From Betaproteobacteria bacterium Ga0077526 (GTDB taxonomy: Bacteria > Pseudomonadota > Gammaproteobacteria > Burkholderiales > Ga0077523), in the NCBI GenBank assembly GCA_001464765.1, contig LNDV01000028.1, forward strand, positions 186,001 to 250,000: a DNA stretch of 64,000 nucleotides, in the 5' to 3' direction. Below the pieces are notes generated by a model. That model made no database searches. It was given only the letters and a program-made list of their open reading frames with translations, and was not told where the DNA came from. Shown piece by piece: positions 27,001-33,967 of this stretch (the stretch's first letter is position 1; the number at the start of each line of letters is the position of its first letter). A program made the translations under genes and the position numbers.

Positions 27001-27594
27001 GATCTGCTCGACCTCTCCAAGCTGGAGGCAGGGCGAATGAACTACGAACTCGCACGTCACGACCTGACCTCGCTGGTCGAGGCGGTCGATACCGAACTCG
27101 GGGCCCTGTCCAGAGAGCGGGGTGTGCGGGTTGTGATCGAACCGTCTGGGGGGCCGAGCGCGGCCTGGTGCGACCCGAACCGGGTGATGCAGGTGATCCG
27201 GAATCTGCTGTCGAACGCCATCAAGTTCACGCCCGAAGGCCGGAGGGTGTTCGTGAGACTGAACGCCGGAGCGCTCAAGGCCGGGCAGCGGCGCGAAGAC
27301 GTGGCGACCGTGGCGGCTGTTCAGCTGAGTGTGGTCGACGAGGGTGTCGGGATTCCCGCGGAGGAACTCGAGGTCGTGTTCGATAAGTTTGTGCAGAGCA
27401 GCAAGACCAAGAGCGGTGCCGGCGGCACCGGTCTGGGCCTCGCGATCTGCCGGGAGATCGTCCACCAGCACGGTGGGCGACTGTGGGCCGAGAACAACCC
27501 CGAGGGCGGGGCCCGGTTCGTGATGCTGTTGCCCGTGGATCCTCTGCCGTGGACGGAATCGGCAGTCTTCGATGAAAGGAGGGAAGTCGCATGA
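24052..27594 (+). CDS. CHASE-PAS(3)-GAF sensor histidine kinase 4
   Basis: 1180 residues from ATG 24052, 25 bases after kinase 3. Order: TM1 about 13-33; CHASE about 45-270 with VMGFDAWAVPERREAMDRA near 156 and a conserved DVYFPMVTYV block; TM2 about 303-325; PAS about 337-457 and 463-583; GAF about 588-756; PAS_3-type domain about 763-890 (VWASDLGVWHWDV, HPDDLERV); HisKA with His934 in MSHELRTPMHAILSF; HATPase with NLLSNAIKFT, DEGVGIP, FDKFVQ and GGTGLGLAI. It is the shortest of the four and looks like the minimal form of the shared plan. Its TGA overlaps the next gene in ATGA (27591-27594), tying this kinase directly to the receiver/ATPase regulator. Confidence 0.93.
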   Translation: MTRTSASRAERTSFAPWLALVFGLMATLIWAGFAQLDRRHVEEARIRSAAASLAFEISERLSAYEQALRGSAAMMGMLGAADLESWRRFVLALELDKTYSGLLGIGFHRRVTPDRLPAVIAEGRAADPAFDVKPPGVRDVYFPMVTYVPDRSFRKVMGFDAWAVPERREAMDRALALGDIAYTGALSLVPDAGKDSVVGFTMYAPVRRVSSIDGSEAESLEGFVVSPFRVPQLIEGTIGKRDGLRIQLFMRGAKGEVLAYDSASDAARPADDAVVEAPISRGGQRWRLKVMGLGAAGAPGGGLPIWEFVIGAFLSVLAFAVVYRFDAQRRAARAQSEEEASRFLQAILDAIPNPISVKDSSSRLVAINRAYCASVGRDREQLVGRTRVQALGVDPNAPDETQDRRVVLEGEPRVFERRDGAGGPRDRWYLDSKTPLLLHDGEAYLVSVSTDITRQHQAEETAENQRRFLDAVFDALPAPVFVKGADRRWLMVNRAAAGVLNSEVADLIGKRDSDLYDAETALRHEAEDDAVMAGADFPPAEKRIVLKDGTERWTLKGKHSVTLPDGSRGIVVWNTDISDRKRAEAAIVASRERLSLQHHLSQRLIAGESREALIRLAVSRLPILVPGSSAAFVAIDGATSAAQSHGSGPLADTVVKLHGTAVAADPAYAKFLDRVRSIVVADTAADERFRDVLPLCRNAGLGSWVDSGVLMGPTVVGRLSLTLPVAHEWTEDEIAIVEETAGALTVAFNYLESLLERERAEHDSRERKLAFEAAVWASDLGVWHWDVPRNAVSWSETMKAQLGYRDDELEGTWEDWHSRVHPDDLERVLAILQTALESETDRYEAEFRLRHRDGHWRHILSRANIERDAAGVPLRLIGGHLDVTEYREAQEQLRQHRDQLESVVAARTAELLAAKNAAEAANTAKSEFLANMSHELRTPMHAILSFARLGLEKARTTEFPTDKLSHYMGRIETSGVRLLRLLNDLLDLSKLEAGRMNYELARHDLTSLVEAVDTELGALSRERGVRVVIEPSGGPSAAWCDPNRVMQVIRNLLSNAIKFTPEGRRVFVRLNAGALKAGQRREDVATVAAVQLSVVDEGVGIPAEELEVVFDKFVQSSKTKSGAGGTGLGLAICREIVHQHGGRLWAENNPEGGARFVMLLPVDPLPWTESAVFDERREVA

Positions 27595-28496
27595 TGCCGA
27601 AGCTTGCAAAGCTGCTGGTGGTGGATGACGAGCCGTTCAACCTGGAAATCATTGCCGAACATCTGGATGGTGCCGGCTACGAGCTGGTCACGGCGAACGA
27701 CGGCCAGGAGGCGTGGGAACTGCTCCAGGGCGCGCCCGAAGACGAGTTCGACGCGCTGATTCTCGACCGGATGATGCCGCGCATGGATGGCCTCACCCTG
27801 TTGAAGCTCGTGAAGCAGGAGGCGCGGTTCCGGCAGGTGCCGGTCATCATGCAGACGGCGGCGGCATCGAAGGAACAGGTGATGGAAGGCATCCAGAACG
27901 GTGCCTATTACTACCTGACCAAGCCTTTCGACGGGGAAGTGCTCGCGACGATCGTCCGCGCCGCCCTCACCGATCGGGCGGGCTGGAAGGATCTCGCCCG
28001 CGAGGCGCAGCAGGAAGGGCACATTCTTTCGCTCATGACCGAGGGGACGTTCCGGTTCCGGACGCTGGAGGATGCACGCGGTCTCGCCCAGTCGCTCGCC
28101 AGCCGCTGTCCGGATCCGACCAACGTGGGTCTCGGGCTGCTGGAACTGCTCGTGAATGCCGTCGAGCACGGCAATCTCGGCATCTCGACGAAGGAAAAGG
28201 CGCGCCTGCTGCATCAGGGTATCTGGGAAGAGGAAGTCCGGCGGCGCGTGGAGATGCCGGAGAACGCGGCCAAGTGGGCCTCGGTCACGATGAAGCGTGA
28301 CGGGCTTGCCGTCCGGTTCCACATCCGCGATGCCGGCCCCGGCTTCGACTGGAAGGTGTTCGAGCAATTCGACCCGGCTCGCGCGTTCGAGCCCAACGGC
28401 CGGGGCATCGCGCTCGCCAGGCAGCTGTGCTTCGCCGATCTCGAGTATCTGGGAACGGGCAGCGAGGTCCGGTTCTCCGTGGCGATCGACGGCTGA
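27591..28496 (+). CDS. Response regulator: receiver + RsbW-like ATPase domain
   Basis: 301 residues. Receiver about 7-125: LLVVDDEP acidic pair, phospho-acceptor Asp59 in LILDRMMPRMDG, TAAASKEQ, and the conserved Lys in YYLTKPF. After a linker, a GHKL ATPase domain about 165-300 of the anti-sigma/serine-kinase (RsbW, SpoIIAB) type: N box ELLVNAVEHGNLG, G1 DAGPGFDW and a C-terminal GRGIALARQLC block. There is no HisKA, so it is not a histidine kinase. RsbW-type proteins bind a sigma factor and phosphorylate a STAS antagonist; the fusion suggests phosphorylation-gated binding or kinase activity. The start overlaps the kinase 4 stop by four bases and the phosphatase gene follows 20 bases later. 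Confidence 0.9.
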   Translation: MMPKLAKLLVVDDEPFNLEIIAEHLDGAGYELVTANDGQEAWELLQGAPEDEFDALILDRMMPRMDGLTLLKLVKQEARFRQVPVIMQTAAASKEQVMEGIQNGAYYYLTKPFDGEVLATIVRAALTDRAGWKDLAREAQQEGHILSLMTEGTFRFRTLEDARGLAQSLASRCPDPTNVGLGLLELLVNAVEHGNLGISTKEKARLLHQGIWEEEVRRRVEMPENAAKWASVTMKRDGLAVRFHIRDAGPGFDWKVFEQFDPARAFEPNGRGIALARQLCFADLEYLGTGSEVRFSVAIDG

Positions 28497-28516
28497 GGAC
28501 CTGGAGAGCAGACCTA

Positions 28517-29722
28517 GTGAACGAAGCGTTCTACCCTCCCGACAGAGCCCCCGACGCCGCGGCCGATGCCGTGACGTCGTCGGGCTTCCGGGTTCTCCTG
28601 GTGGAGGACTCGGCGTCGGTGCGCGCGCTGCTCTCGACCTACCTTGGACTGCAGGGGCACGAAGTCATCGTCGCGGAGGACGGGGCACAGGCCCTCAAGC
28701 TATTTGCGGAGGTGAACCCCGACCTGATCCTCATGGACGTGGTGATGCCGGAGGTCGACGGCATCGAGGCGACGCGCCGGATCCGCAAGATGTCGCACGA
28801 CCGGTGGGTTCCCATCATCCTGATGTCGACCCTCGACAGCGATGGCGATGTCATCCAGGGTCTGGACGCCGGCGCGGACGACTATCTGCCGAAGCCGGTG
28901 CATCTCGCCGTCCTGGAAGCCAAGATCCGTTCGTTCCGCCGGATCTTCGGCATGCAGGCCGAGATCGTGGAGCAGGCTCAGGCACTCAAGCGGCTGCAGG
29001 ACGAACAGGCCTACGAGCACGAGCTTGCGGCATCCCTGATCGAGGGGATCGTCCATCACGAGGGCCTTAACGATCGTCGGGTGCGCTGGCACGTGCTGCC
29101 TTCGGCGCGCTTCAGCGGTGATGTGGTGGCGGCGGCGCGCGGTCCCAACGGACGCCTCTATGCCCTGCTCGGGGACGCGACCGGCCACGGCCTGGCGGCC
29201 TCCGTGAGCCTGATCCCGGCGCTGCAGGTGTTCTACGGCATGGTCCGCAAGGGCCTGGCCCTGTCCACCGTGGTCCGCGAGATGAACCTGCGGTTGCGGG
29301 AGCAGCTGCCGGTGGGCCGATACTTCGCGAGCTTCGTCGTATGCATCGACGAGGCCGCGCGAAAGCTGGATTGCTGGAACGGCGGCATGCCGCCCGGCAT
29401 GCTGGTGGGCGCCGACGGCAGGGTGCGGCGGGCCCTGGAGCCCCAGCATGTGGCGCTGGGCATACTTTCCGACGCCATGTTCGACGATCAGTGCTTCTCT
29501 CTTGCGTGGACGCCGGGCGACACGCTCATCGCCTTCTCCGACGGCCTGATCGAGGCGGAGGACAGCAACGGTGTGCCGTTCGGTCTCGAACGGGTGCGCG
29601 AGACGGTGCTGGAGGCGCGCGGCGTCGCAATTGTCGAGACTCTCCAGAACCGCCTTCACGAGCACCTCGATTGCATTGCGACGCACGACGACGCGTCGAT
29701 TCTCGCGATCGAACTCGCATAG
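28517..29722 (+). CDS. Response regulator: receiver + SpoIIE/RsbU-type PP2C phosphatase
   Basis: 401 residues from GTG 28517, chosen for GGAGAG 8 bases upstream; the reading frame is open further 5'. Receiver about 18-140: LLVEDSASVR, phospho-acceptor Asp74 in LILMDVVMPEVDG, Lys in DDYLPKPV. A helical linker (about 150-190) leads to a PPM phosphatase domain about 200-400 with FSGDVVAAARG, GDATGHGLAASV, NGGMPPGML, IAFSDGLIEAED and THDDASILAI carrying the metal-binding Asp residues. REC-SpoIIE proteins (RsbU/RssB-like) dephosphorylate STAS anti-anti-sigma factors when their receiver is phosphorylated. Together with the preceding receiver/ATPase protein this gives an opposing kinase/phosphatase pair. 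No STAS protein or sigma factor lies in the window. Confidence 0.92.
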   Translation: MNEAFYPPDRAPDAAADAVTSSGFRVLLVEDSASVRALLSTYLGLQGHEVIVAEDGAQALKLFAEVNPDLILMDVVMPEVDGIEATRRIRKMSHDRWVPIILMSTLDSDGDVIQGLDAGADDYLPKPVHLAVLEAKIRSFRRIFGMQAEIVEQAQALKRLQDEQAYEHELAASLIEGIVHHEGLNDRRVRWHVLPSARFSGDVVAAARGPNGRLYALLGDATGHGLAASVSLIPALQVFYGMVRKGLALSTVVREMNLRLREQLPVGRYFASFVVCIDEAARKLDCWNGGMPPGMLVGADGRVRRALEPQHVALGILSDAMFDDQCFSLAWTPGDTLIAFSDGLIEAEDSNGVPFGLERVRETVLEARGVAIVETLQNRLHEHLDCIATHDDASILAIELA

Positions 29723-30051
29723 GTTTTCCGGCTTCTGCCTCGTTTGTCGGCCGCATGCGGCTTTGACGAACACCATTGCTGCAACGCAGCAAAACTCAAT
29801 CCGGCCGTTCGCCGGTAGGACATCGGCAGGTTGTCCAGCGGCGTGCGCGAAGAGCCGATTCTCCCTCTGAAAAAAGGCTTCGTGACGGCCCTGTCCAGAG
29901 TTGACAAGGGGGTACCGTTCACTTAACGTCTCGCGCGGTGTTGCCCATATCCTGCCGGCGACACTCTTCGTAATCTCGGTGAGTTTCGAAGTCTTGCAAC
30001 AACCAATGCTTTCCGGCCACAGGCTGGGGGGCGCATTCGGGAGGTACTTCA
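29723..30051. other. 329-base intergenic region upstream of the alcohol dehydrogenase
   Basis: No gene seen. It holds several short hairpins (GCCGCATGCGGC near 29750, GCTGCAACGCAGC near 29777) after the phosphatase gene, a promoter-like TTGACA element, and the dehydrogenase ribosome binding site GGGAGG. The region is less GC-rich than its neighbours and is where the following operon would be regulated. Confidence 0.6.
29901..29929 (+). promoter_or_regulatory. Candidate promoter of the alcohol dehydrogenase operon
   Basis: A perfect TTGACA (29901-29906), a 17-base spacer, then TAACGT as a weak -10. It lies 122 bases before the dehydrogenase start codon. Confidence 0.4.
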
Positions 30052-31791
30052 ATGGTGAAGCAACTGTTGCACTACAAGCGGGCAGCAGTCGTTGCAGCTC
30101 TCGCCGTCGCTTCGAGCGGCGCGTGGGCGCAAGGTCTGGATTCGGCGGAAGCCAAGCTGTATCCGAACTACGTGACCGACGACATGCTCCTCAACGCGGA
30201 CAAAGACGCCAGCAACTGGCTGCACTACGGCCGCGACTATCAGACGACTCGCTACAGCCCCCTGGCCCAGGTGAACCGTGACAACGTCAAGAAGCTGCGT
30301 GCCGCCTGGCACCTGTCCTTCGGCGTGCTGGACGGTCAGGACAGCCAGGCCGTGGTTGTCAACGGTACCGTCTACGTCACCTCGTCGTACAACAAGGTGT
30401 GGTCCGTTGATGGCGCCACCGGCAAGGTGAACTGGAAGTACGAGCGCGAACTGCCCGGCGACGTGTTTCCGAAGCTGTGCTGCGACGTTGTGAACCGTGG
30501 CGTGGCCGTCTACAAGAACAAGGTGTATCTGGCCACCCTCGACGCTCACGTCGTTGCGCTGGACAACACGACGGGTAAGGTCGTCTGGGACAAGAAGATC
30601 GGTGACTACACGTACGCCGAGACCTTCACGATCATGCCGATGGCCCTCCGCAACAAGATCATCTTCGGTACCGCTGGTGCCGAGTATGGTGTGCGCGGCT
30701 GGATCGCAGCCATCGACGCCGACACGGGCGCCCCGGTTTGGAAGACCTACACGATCCCCGGCCCGGGCGAGCCCGGCAACGAGACGTGGGCGGGTGACTC
30801 CTGGAAGTACGGTGGTGGTTCCGCGTGGATCACCGGTTCGTACGACAAGGACACCAACAACCTGTACTGGCCGGTTGGCAATCCGGGCCCTGACTTCGAC
30901 CGTCATGTGCGCCTTGGTGACAACCTGTTCACGAACAGCAACCTGGTCCTCGATCCCGACACGGGCAAGATCAAGAGCTATTTCAACTACACGCCGAACG
31001 ATCCGTATGACTACGACGGCGTGAACGAAATGATCCTGGTCGACCTCGGCGGCAAGAAGATGTGGCTCCATGGCTCGCGCAATGGCCACATCTATGCCAT
31101 CGACCGTGCCAACACGATCAAGACCAAGTACGGCAACGAGCACAAGTGCCTGTGGGTCACCGCCCTCCAGCGTGTGAACTACACCCAGCCCATCACGACG
31201 GCCAATAACTGCAAGCCGATCTACAACTGGCCTGAAAAGGACATCGTGTATGACAAGCTGACGACCGACATTGCTCCGTCCCTGGACGGCGGCAAGGAAT
31301 GGCACCCGATGGCTTACAGCCACCGCACGAAGATGGTCTACGTGCCCGTGTACGACTTCGCCATGGACCTCCAAGCCAAGAAAATGGAATGGAAGCGTGG
31401 TGAGTGGTACCTCGGCGCGAAGGTGCTGAACTTCAACGCGGGCGCTGGCATGGTCAAGGCCTTCGATGCGGCAACGGGCAAGCTGGTCTGGTCCAAGTCG
31501 CAGTCCGAGCCGGCGACCGGCGGTATGCTGGCGACGGGTGGCGGTCTGGTGTTCTTCGGCGACCCGCAAGGTTACTTCCGTGCGCTGAACGACGAGACCG
31601 GTGAAGAGCTGTGGACGTTCCAACTCGGTTCCGGCGTGTACGGCAACCCGACCACCTACTCGGCTACCGGCAAGCAGTACGTCGCGATCGTGTACGGTGC
31701 GGGCGGCGGCGGCATCTGGCCCCTCCACTACGCCGACTGGTACAAGAAGCACTCGAAGGGCGGCGGCCTGATGGTGTTCGCGGTCGACTGA
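30052..31791 (+). CDS. PQQ-dependent alcohol dehydrogenase, probably lanthanide-dependent
   Basis: 579 residues; GGGAGG ribosome binding site 8 bases upstream and a Sec signal peptide (about 1-26, ending GAWA) place it in the periplasm. Eight-bladed quinoprotein propeller with W-type repeats such as SVDGATGKVNW, ALDNTTGKVVW and AIDADTGAPVW. Key residues: adjacent-Cys ring Cys143-Cys144 stacking on PQQ, metal ligands Glu211 (GAEYGVRG) and Asn277 (VGNPGPDFD), catalytic Asp320 and, two residues on, Asp322 in DPYDYDGVNE. The extra Asp (D-Y-D) marks XoxF, ExaF and PedH enzymes that use La/Ce/Nd; calcium enzymes (MxaF, ExaA) have a small residue there. The substrate may be methanol, ethanol or another primary alcohol. 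The binding protein and cytochrome genes follow. Codon use differs from the kinases (more GGT/CGT), suggesting high expression. Confidence 0.93.
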   Translation: MVKQLLHYKRAAVVAALAVASSGAWAQGLDSAEAKLYPNYVTDDMLLNADKDASNWLHYGRDYQTTRYSPLAQVNRDNVKKLRAAWHLSFGVLDGQDSQAVVVNGTVYVTSSYNKVWSVDGATGKVNWKYERELPGDVFPKLCCDVVNRGVAVYKNKVYLATLDAHVVALDNTTGKVVWDKKIGDYTYAETFTIMPMALRNKIIFGTAGAEYGVRGWIAAIDADTGAPVWKTYTIPGPGEPGNETWAGDSWKYGGGSAWITGSYDKDTNNLYWPVGNPGPDFDRHVRLGDNLFTNSNLVLDPDTGKIKSYFNYTPNDPYDYDGVNEMILVDLGGKKMWLHGSRNGHIYAIDRANTIKTKYGNEHKCLWVTALQRVNYTQPITTANNCKPIYNWPEKDIVYDKLTTDIAPSLDGGKEWHPMAYSHRTKMVYVPVYDFAMDLQAKKMEWKRGEWYLGAKVLNFNAGAGMVKAFDAATGKLVWSKSQSEPATGGMLATGGGLVFFGDPQGYFRALNDETGEELWTFQLGSGVYGNPTTYSATGKQYVAIVYGAGGGGIWPLHYADWYKKHSKGGGLMVFAVD

Positions 31792-31837
31792 GACCTCGAG
31801 CCCATACGGCTGATTCGTAGTTCGAGCTAAGGCAGTA

Positions 31838-31880
31838 AGCGGGGGAGGGCGCGTGTTTCTGCCCTCCCCCGCTCATTTTT
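31838..31880 (+). terminator. Terminator/attenuator after the alcohol dehydrogenase gene
   Basis: A 12-bp perfect stem, GCGGGGGAGGGC at 31839-31850 with GCCCTCCCCCGC at 31861-31872, a 10-base loop and then a five-T run. It probably lowers readthrough into the accessory genes. Confidence 0.85.
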
Positions 31881-32032
31881 CGGGCTGTTTGCAGTCCTTT
31901 GCGATCGCACTGACCACATAAGCTGTCACCTCATCCCGATACGGCGCGTTGTGTCACCACGAACGGGCCATCCGGGTTCCGACCGGTCACGGCTGACTCG
32001 TCGCAGAACCCACGGAGTTGAGCAGGGAGTTC

Positions 32033-32929
32033 ATGAAACAGGCGCATTCACGCGCCGAGCGAGGAGTCATGTCTAGAAGCTTGCCGTACCTGAAGGGAAT
32101 GTTCGCGGCGCTGTTGATGTCCGCGCTGCTGCCGTCCGCCGCTTTTGCCGCGGACGAAGAAACCGACCCTCTCGAGTCAAGCGATGTACTCGTGAGGGCC
32201 AAGGCCAAAGGCATGCTGACGGCCTGTGCCGACCCGTTCGACTTTCCCTATGCCCTGCAGAACTCGGATCCTCCCGGGTTCGATGTCGAGATCATGCGTT
32301 CCGTCGCGAAGCGCGGCGGCATGCGCCTCGATCTCTACTGGATCAACACGGCATCCCGTGGCGGTACAGCTCGTGCGTTCCGCAATTCCATCCTGTCGCG
32401 CAAGTGCGATGTCTTCCTGGGTCTGTCGGACAACGGCGATGACGACATGCTCATGCACAAGATGGTCTTCACGAAGCCTTACATCGGCATGGGATACGTG
32501 CTGGTCACGCAGGGCAAGGCCGAAGGCATGAAGTCCATCGAGGACTTCAAGAACGCCAACATGAAGGTGGCGGTCGCGATGTCCACGCCGATGGACGACT
32601 ACCTCTTCATGAACAAGGTGCCGCGAGAGATCTACATGGACAACCGCCGGATCATGGGCGGTCTGATGAAGGGTGAGGTCGATGCCGGGCTGATGTGGTC
32701 GACGGCGCTTGGGCTCGCGCGACTGGAGTTTCCGAAGGCGCAGTTCAAGATGGTCGAGGGATATGTTCCCGGCGAAGGGCACCGCTTCAATGGTGTCTGG
32801 GCGATCCGCAAAGAGGACAAGAACCTGATCAAGTTCGTCAATGAAGGCATCGACGAGTTGCTGTCGAACGGTCGCATCAAGGAGATCGTCGAAGGCTACG
32901 GCGTGCCGTTCTATTCACCGTTTCCTTAA
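32033..32929 (+). CDS. Periplasmic binding protein of quinoprotein dehydrogenase operons (XoxJ/MoxJ-like)
   Basis: 298 residues from ATG 32033 (AGGGAG upstream); ATG 32069 (MSRSLPYLKG) is an alternative giving a shorter signal peptide. Signal peptide ends near LLPSAAFA. The mature protein is a family 3 solute-binding fold: RAKGMLTACADPFDFPYAL, PPGFDVEIMRSVAKRGG, DVFLGLSD, AVAMSTPMDDY, GLMKGEVDAGLMW. Such proteins are encoded with XoxF/MxaF/PedE-type dehydrogenases without an ABC transporter and are thought to help activate the dehydrogenase rather than feed transport. No permease gene is present here, which fits. It lies 242 bases after the dehydrogenase and 32 bases before the cytochrome. 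Confidence 0.88.
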   Translation: MKQAHSRAERGVMSRSLPYLKGMFAALLMSALLPSAAFAADEETDPLESSDVLVRAKAKGMLTACADPFDFPYALQNSDPPGFDVEIMRSVAKRGGMRLDLYWINTASRGGTARAFRNSILSRKCDVFLGLSDNGDDDMLMHKMVFTKPYIGMGYVLVTQGKAEGMKSIEDFKNANMKVAVAMSTPMDDYLFMNKVPREIYMDNRRIMGGLMKGEVDAGLMWSTALGLARLEFPKAQFKMVEGYVPGEGHRFNGVWAIRKEDKNLIKFVNEGIDELLSNGRIKEIVEGYGVPFYSPFP

Positions 32930-32961
32930 TTAGTTCACACGTTTGAAGGGAGGAAGTAGTC

Positions 32962-33399
32962 ATGTCGACATTGAGAGCCTGGATTGCTGCAACCGTTGCC
33001 GCGGTTGCCTTGGGCCTTGGGGCAGGGTGGTCGCCGGCAGTGAATGCGGCGGATGACGGCGTAGACCGTCACGGTATGGAAAACGACATGCCGGTGCCCA
33101 GCGATGAAGCTTCGCTCGAGAATGGCAAGGATCGATATCAGGCCCGTTGCTCCTACTGCCATCGTCCCGACGGACGCGGCGGCAGCAGCAGTGTCTGTCT
33201 CGCCTGTCAGAAGTACAAGTGGGGAAGCAAGTCGTCATCCATTTACGCGACGATCGCGGCGGGACGGCCACTGACCAAGATGGGTGCCTTCGCGACCAGC
33301 CTGTCGCAGGAGGAGATCATGAACATCATCGGTTACATCCGCTATCTCCAGGAATGGAAGATCAAGGATGATCTGGCAGCGGCTTCGACGTCGAAGTAA
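32962..33399 (+). CDS. c-type cytochrome, probable electron acceptor of the PQQ dehydrogenase (XoxG/PedF-like)
   Basis: 145 residues; GGGAGGAAG ribosome binding site. Sec signal peptide to about residue 29 (AVNAA). One heme motif, CSYCH at 63-67, and a probable axial Met107 in TKMGAF, followed by a C-terminal helix QEEIMNIIGYIRYL as in class I cytochromes c. A second Cys pair, C79-L-A-C82, is not followed by His and so cannot bind heme in the usual way; it may form a disulfide or bind metal. Its position after dehydrogenase and XoxJ-like genes makes it the likely periplasmic acceptor that passes electrons to the oxidase. A terminator follows. Confidence 0.87.
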   Translation: MSTLRAWIAATVAAVALGLGAGWSPAVNAADDGVDRHGMENDMPVPSDEASLENGKDRYQARCSYCHRPDGRGGSSSVCLACQKYKWGSKSSSIYATIAAGRPLTKMGAFATSLSQEEIMNIIGYIRYLQEWKIKDDLAAASTSK

Positions 33400-33453
33400 G
33401 TTTCTTGCCAAGCGGCTTCTGCGGACGACTGGTCCGCAGCTGAGCCCTTCGAA

Positions 33454-33486
33454 AACCCGGCGGATGTCTCGCCGGGTTTTTTCTTT
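33454..33486. terminator. Rho-independent terminator between cytochrome and dut
   Basis: AACCCGGCG-GATGTCT-CGCCGGGTT stem with a T-rich tail (TTTTCTTTT), between convergent genes. An additional GCGGAC-GACT-GTCCGC-like stem lies just before at 33421-33437. Confidence 0.88.
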
Positions 33487-33499
33487 TGGTGGCGCCTGA

Positions 33500-33949
33500 T
33501 CAGCGCGTGCCGGTACTGCCGAAGCCGCTCTCCGAGCGGCTGGAGGCGTCGAAGGACTCCACGACACGGAATCCCACCTGTACCACCGGTACCACGACGA
33601 GCTGTGCAATGCGCTCCATGGGCGTGATCTCGAAGACCGTCGCCCCGCGGTTCCACACGGATACGAACAGCTGACCCTGGTAGTCCGAATCGATGAGGCC
33701 GACCAGGTTGCCCAGCACGATGCCATGCTTGTGTCCGAGTCCGCTCCGCGGAAGGATCATGGCCGCGAGGCCGGGGTCTGCCAGATGGATCGCGAGACCG
33801 GTCGGGACCAGCACCGTGGCACCGGGGGCGAGCGTCATCGGCGCGTCGATGCAGGCCCGCAGATCCAGGCCGGCAGCGCCAGGCGTGGCGTATGCGGGCA
33901 ACTGGCTGGCGATGCGGGTATCGAGAATCCGGATATCGATCGTCTTCAT
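33500..33949 (-). CDS. dut: dUTP diphosphatase (dUTPase)
   Basis: 149 residues, the usual length. All five trimeric dUTPase motifs are present: AGLDLRA (motif 1), [10 protein letters not shown] (2), [11 protein letters not shown] (3, catalytic Asp region), [11 protein letters not shown] (4) and the C-terminal GFGSTG arm (5). It hydrolyses dUTP to dUMP, keeping uracil out of DNA and feeding thymidylate synthesis. It lies 18 bases downstream of coaBC on the same strand, a common proteobacterial pair. Confidence 0.97.
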   Translation of the reverse strand: MKTIDIRILDTRIASQLPAYATPGAAGLDLRACIDAPMTLAPGATVLVPTGLAIHLADPGLAAMILPRSGLGHKHGIVLGNLVGLIDSDYQGQLFVSVWNRGATVFEITPMERIAQLVVVPVVQVGFRVVESFDASSRSESGFGSTGTR

Positions 33950-33967
33950 GCGGTTTCCAGTGACCGA

